Shown here piece after piece: positions 5,209 through 5,824 of a stretch of DNA of 5,824 nucleotides. The DNA comes from Desulfobacterales bacterium (GTDB taxonomy: Bacteria > Desulfobacterota > Desulfobacteria > Desulfobacterales > C00003060), in NCBI GenBank assembly GCA_030616425.1, contig JAUWXJ010000147.1, positions 1 to 5,824 on the forward strand. Reading direction: 5' to 3'. The position numbers were made by a program, and so were the translations under genes. The notes below the pieces were generated by a model. The model ran no database searches. It saw only the letters and a list, made by a program, of their open reading frames with translations, and was not told the origin of the DNA. Each line of letters starts with the position of its first letter. Position 1 is the first letter of the stretch.

Positions 5209-5721
5209 ATGATATCTGAGAATCTTTATCCACTGGTGGATAATTGCAGAGTGAAAGCAAGTCAAGAAATTACGTTTGATCCAAACCGTGAACAAGGCTT
5301 CACCCTAGTTGAAATAATGATCGTCATCGCGATCTTTGGAATATTGACAACTATGTCATACCTTGGACTGCAATCTATCCTCCCTGGATATCGATTGAAT
5401 GGAGCTATTAATGCGGTAAGGGGGGATTTAAACAATGCCAAGATGCTTGCTGCAAAAAGAAATCGCCAATACAGGGTGGTATTCAGCACTAATAGTTATG
5501 AATTGCAGAGTGGTGATGCAAGTTCTGGTTCCACGGACTGGACCGCAGATCTCCAGAGGGACTTCTCAGATTATTCAGGCGTCACGGTCGATACAGGTGC
5601 GACTAGTAATCCCGTCTTTAGCCCCAGGGGTACCGCATCTAACGTGACAATTACGCTGCAGAATGCCGATGACACAAAAACAATCACGATCTCCGTTGCA
5701 GGGAGGATAAGGGCTAGCTGA
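5209..5721 (+). CDS. GspH/FimT-family minor pilin (type IV prepilin-like)
   Basis: This is probably a minor pilin or pseudopilin that is processed by prepilin peptidase and assembled at the tip of a type IV pilus or type II secretion pseudopilus. The class III signal is clear: REQG|FTLVE, with cleavage after Gly30 and Glu35 as the conserved Glu5 of the mature protein. A hydrophobic helix follows to about residue 52. LNGAINAVRGDLNNAKMLAAKRNR (63-86) and FSPRGTA (137-143), ending ISVAGRIR, match the GspH/FimT pattern; the mature length is 140. The start is uncertain. The ATG at 5209 lacks a Shine-Dalgarno and gives a long 30-residue leader. A GTG at 5251 with GGTGG eleven bases upstream gives a more usual 16-residue leader (fMet-KASQEITFDPNREQG). 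It is transcribed from the sigma-54 promoter and overlaps the next prepilin by one base. Confidence 0.88.
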   Translation: MISENLYPLVDNCRVKASQEITFDPNREQGFTLVEIMIVIAIFGILTTMSYLGLQSILPGYRLNGAINAVRGDLNNAKMLAAKRNRQYRVVFSTNSYELQSGDASSGSTDWTADLQRDFSDYSGVTVDTGATSNPVFSPRGTASNVTITLQNADDTKTITISVAGRIRAS

Positions 5722-5824
5722 TGGCTGCTGTTAGCACTGGAAATCAAGAAAGGGGTTTCACGCTTGTGGAATTGTTGATTTACATGGCCATGTTCTCCAG
5801 TGTGTTAACCGGTCTGTACAGCCT
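5721..5824 (+). CDS. Second prepilin-like protein, N-terminal fragment (PilV/PilW/GspI/J type)
   Basis: The ATG at 5721-5723 shares its A with the upstream TGA (TGATG), and AAGGG (5709-5713) lies seven bases before it, so the start is well supported and translation is probably coupled. The 34 visible residues begin with a 12-residue leader ending QERG, then FTLVELLIYMAMFSSVLTGL. This is a class III signal peptide with Glu at mature position 5 and a hydrophobic helix. The C-terminal domain lies beyond the window, so the exact subfamily (PilV, PilW, GspI or GspJ) cannot be assigned. Together with the GspH/FimT-type gene it indicates a minor-pilin operon continuing to the right. Confidence 0.88.
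   Translation, partial: MAAVSTGNQERGFTLVELLIYMAMFSSVLTGLYS

Overview
This is a compact bacterial chromosome segment of ordinary genes plus one regulated surface-appendage locus. Gene content and style suggest a Gram-negative, probably anaerobic, deltaproteobacterial (Desulfobacterota-like) or neighbouring lineage. The pointers are a long threonine synthase with an N-terminal zinc ribbon, a sigma-54 promoter in front of type IV pilin-like genes, a secreted DUF4124 protein and moderate GC. This assignment is inference; no rRNA or other taxonomic marker is present.

Layout. Positions 1-84 hold the last 27 codons of a plus-strand protein with a TrkA-C-like end. On the minus strand (162-749) lies 5-formyltetrahydrofolate cyclo-ligase. 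A 212-bp divergent region separates it from serS (962-2266, plus strand). That region carries two good back-to-back sigma-70 promoters whose -35 boxes are mirror images. serS is followed after 39 bp by a threonine synthase gene (2306-3814), probably co-transcribed with it. The junction is unusual: a 16-bp perfect palindrome and a heptamer array (TATTTGA units) form the 3' end of serS and supply its stop codon.

thrC converges on a minus-strand gene (3883-4674) for a secreted, charged coiled-coil protein with an N-terminal DUF4124 segment and a clean 79-residue internal duplication. A strong 17-bp-stem hairpin lies between the two stop codons.

Positions 4675-5208 form the largest gap, 534 bp. 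It holds several inverted repeats, then a full-consensus -24/-12 sigma-54 promoter (5053-5068), then a structured leader. Downstream are a GspH/FimT-type minor pilin gene (5209-5721) and the overlapping start of a second prepilin gene (5721 to the window edge). These two look like the beginning of a minor-pilin operon for a type IV pilus or type II secretion pseudopilus.

Functionally, the left two-thirds is housekeeping (one-carbon metabolism, seryl-tRNA charging, threonine synthesis) and the right third is envelope or appendage biology. I found no CRISPR array, transposase, tRNA, toxin-antitoxin pair or defence system. The items most worth a second look are the repeat-derived serS tail, the sigma-54 promoter with its structured leader, and the duplicated coiled-coil protein. 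I do not see convincing evidence of a wholly new system.
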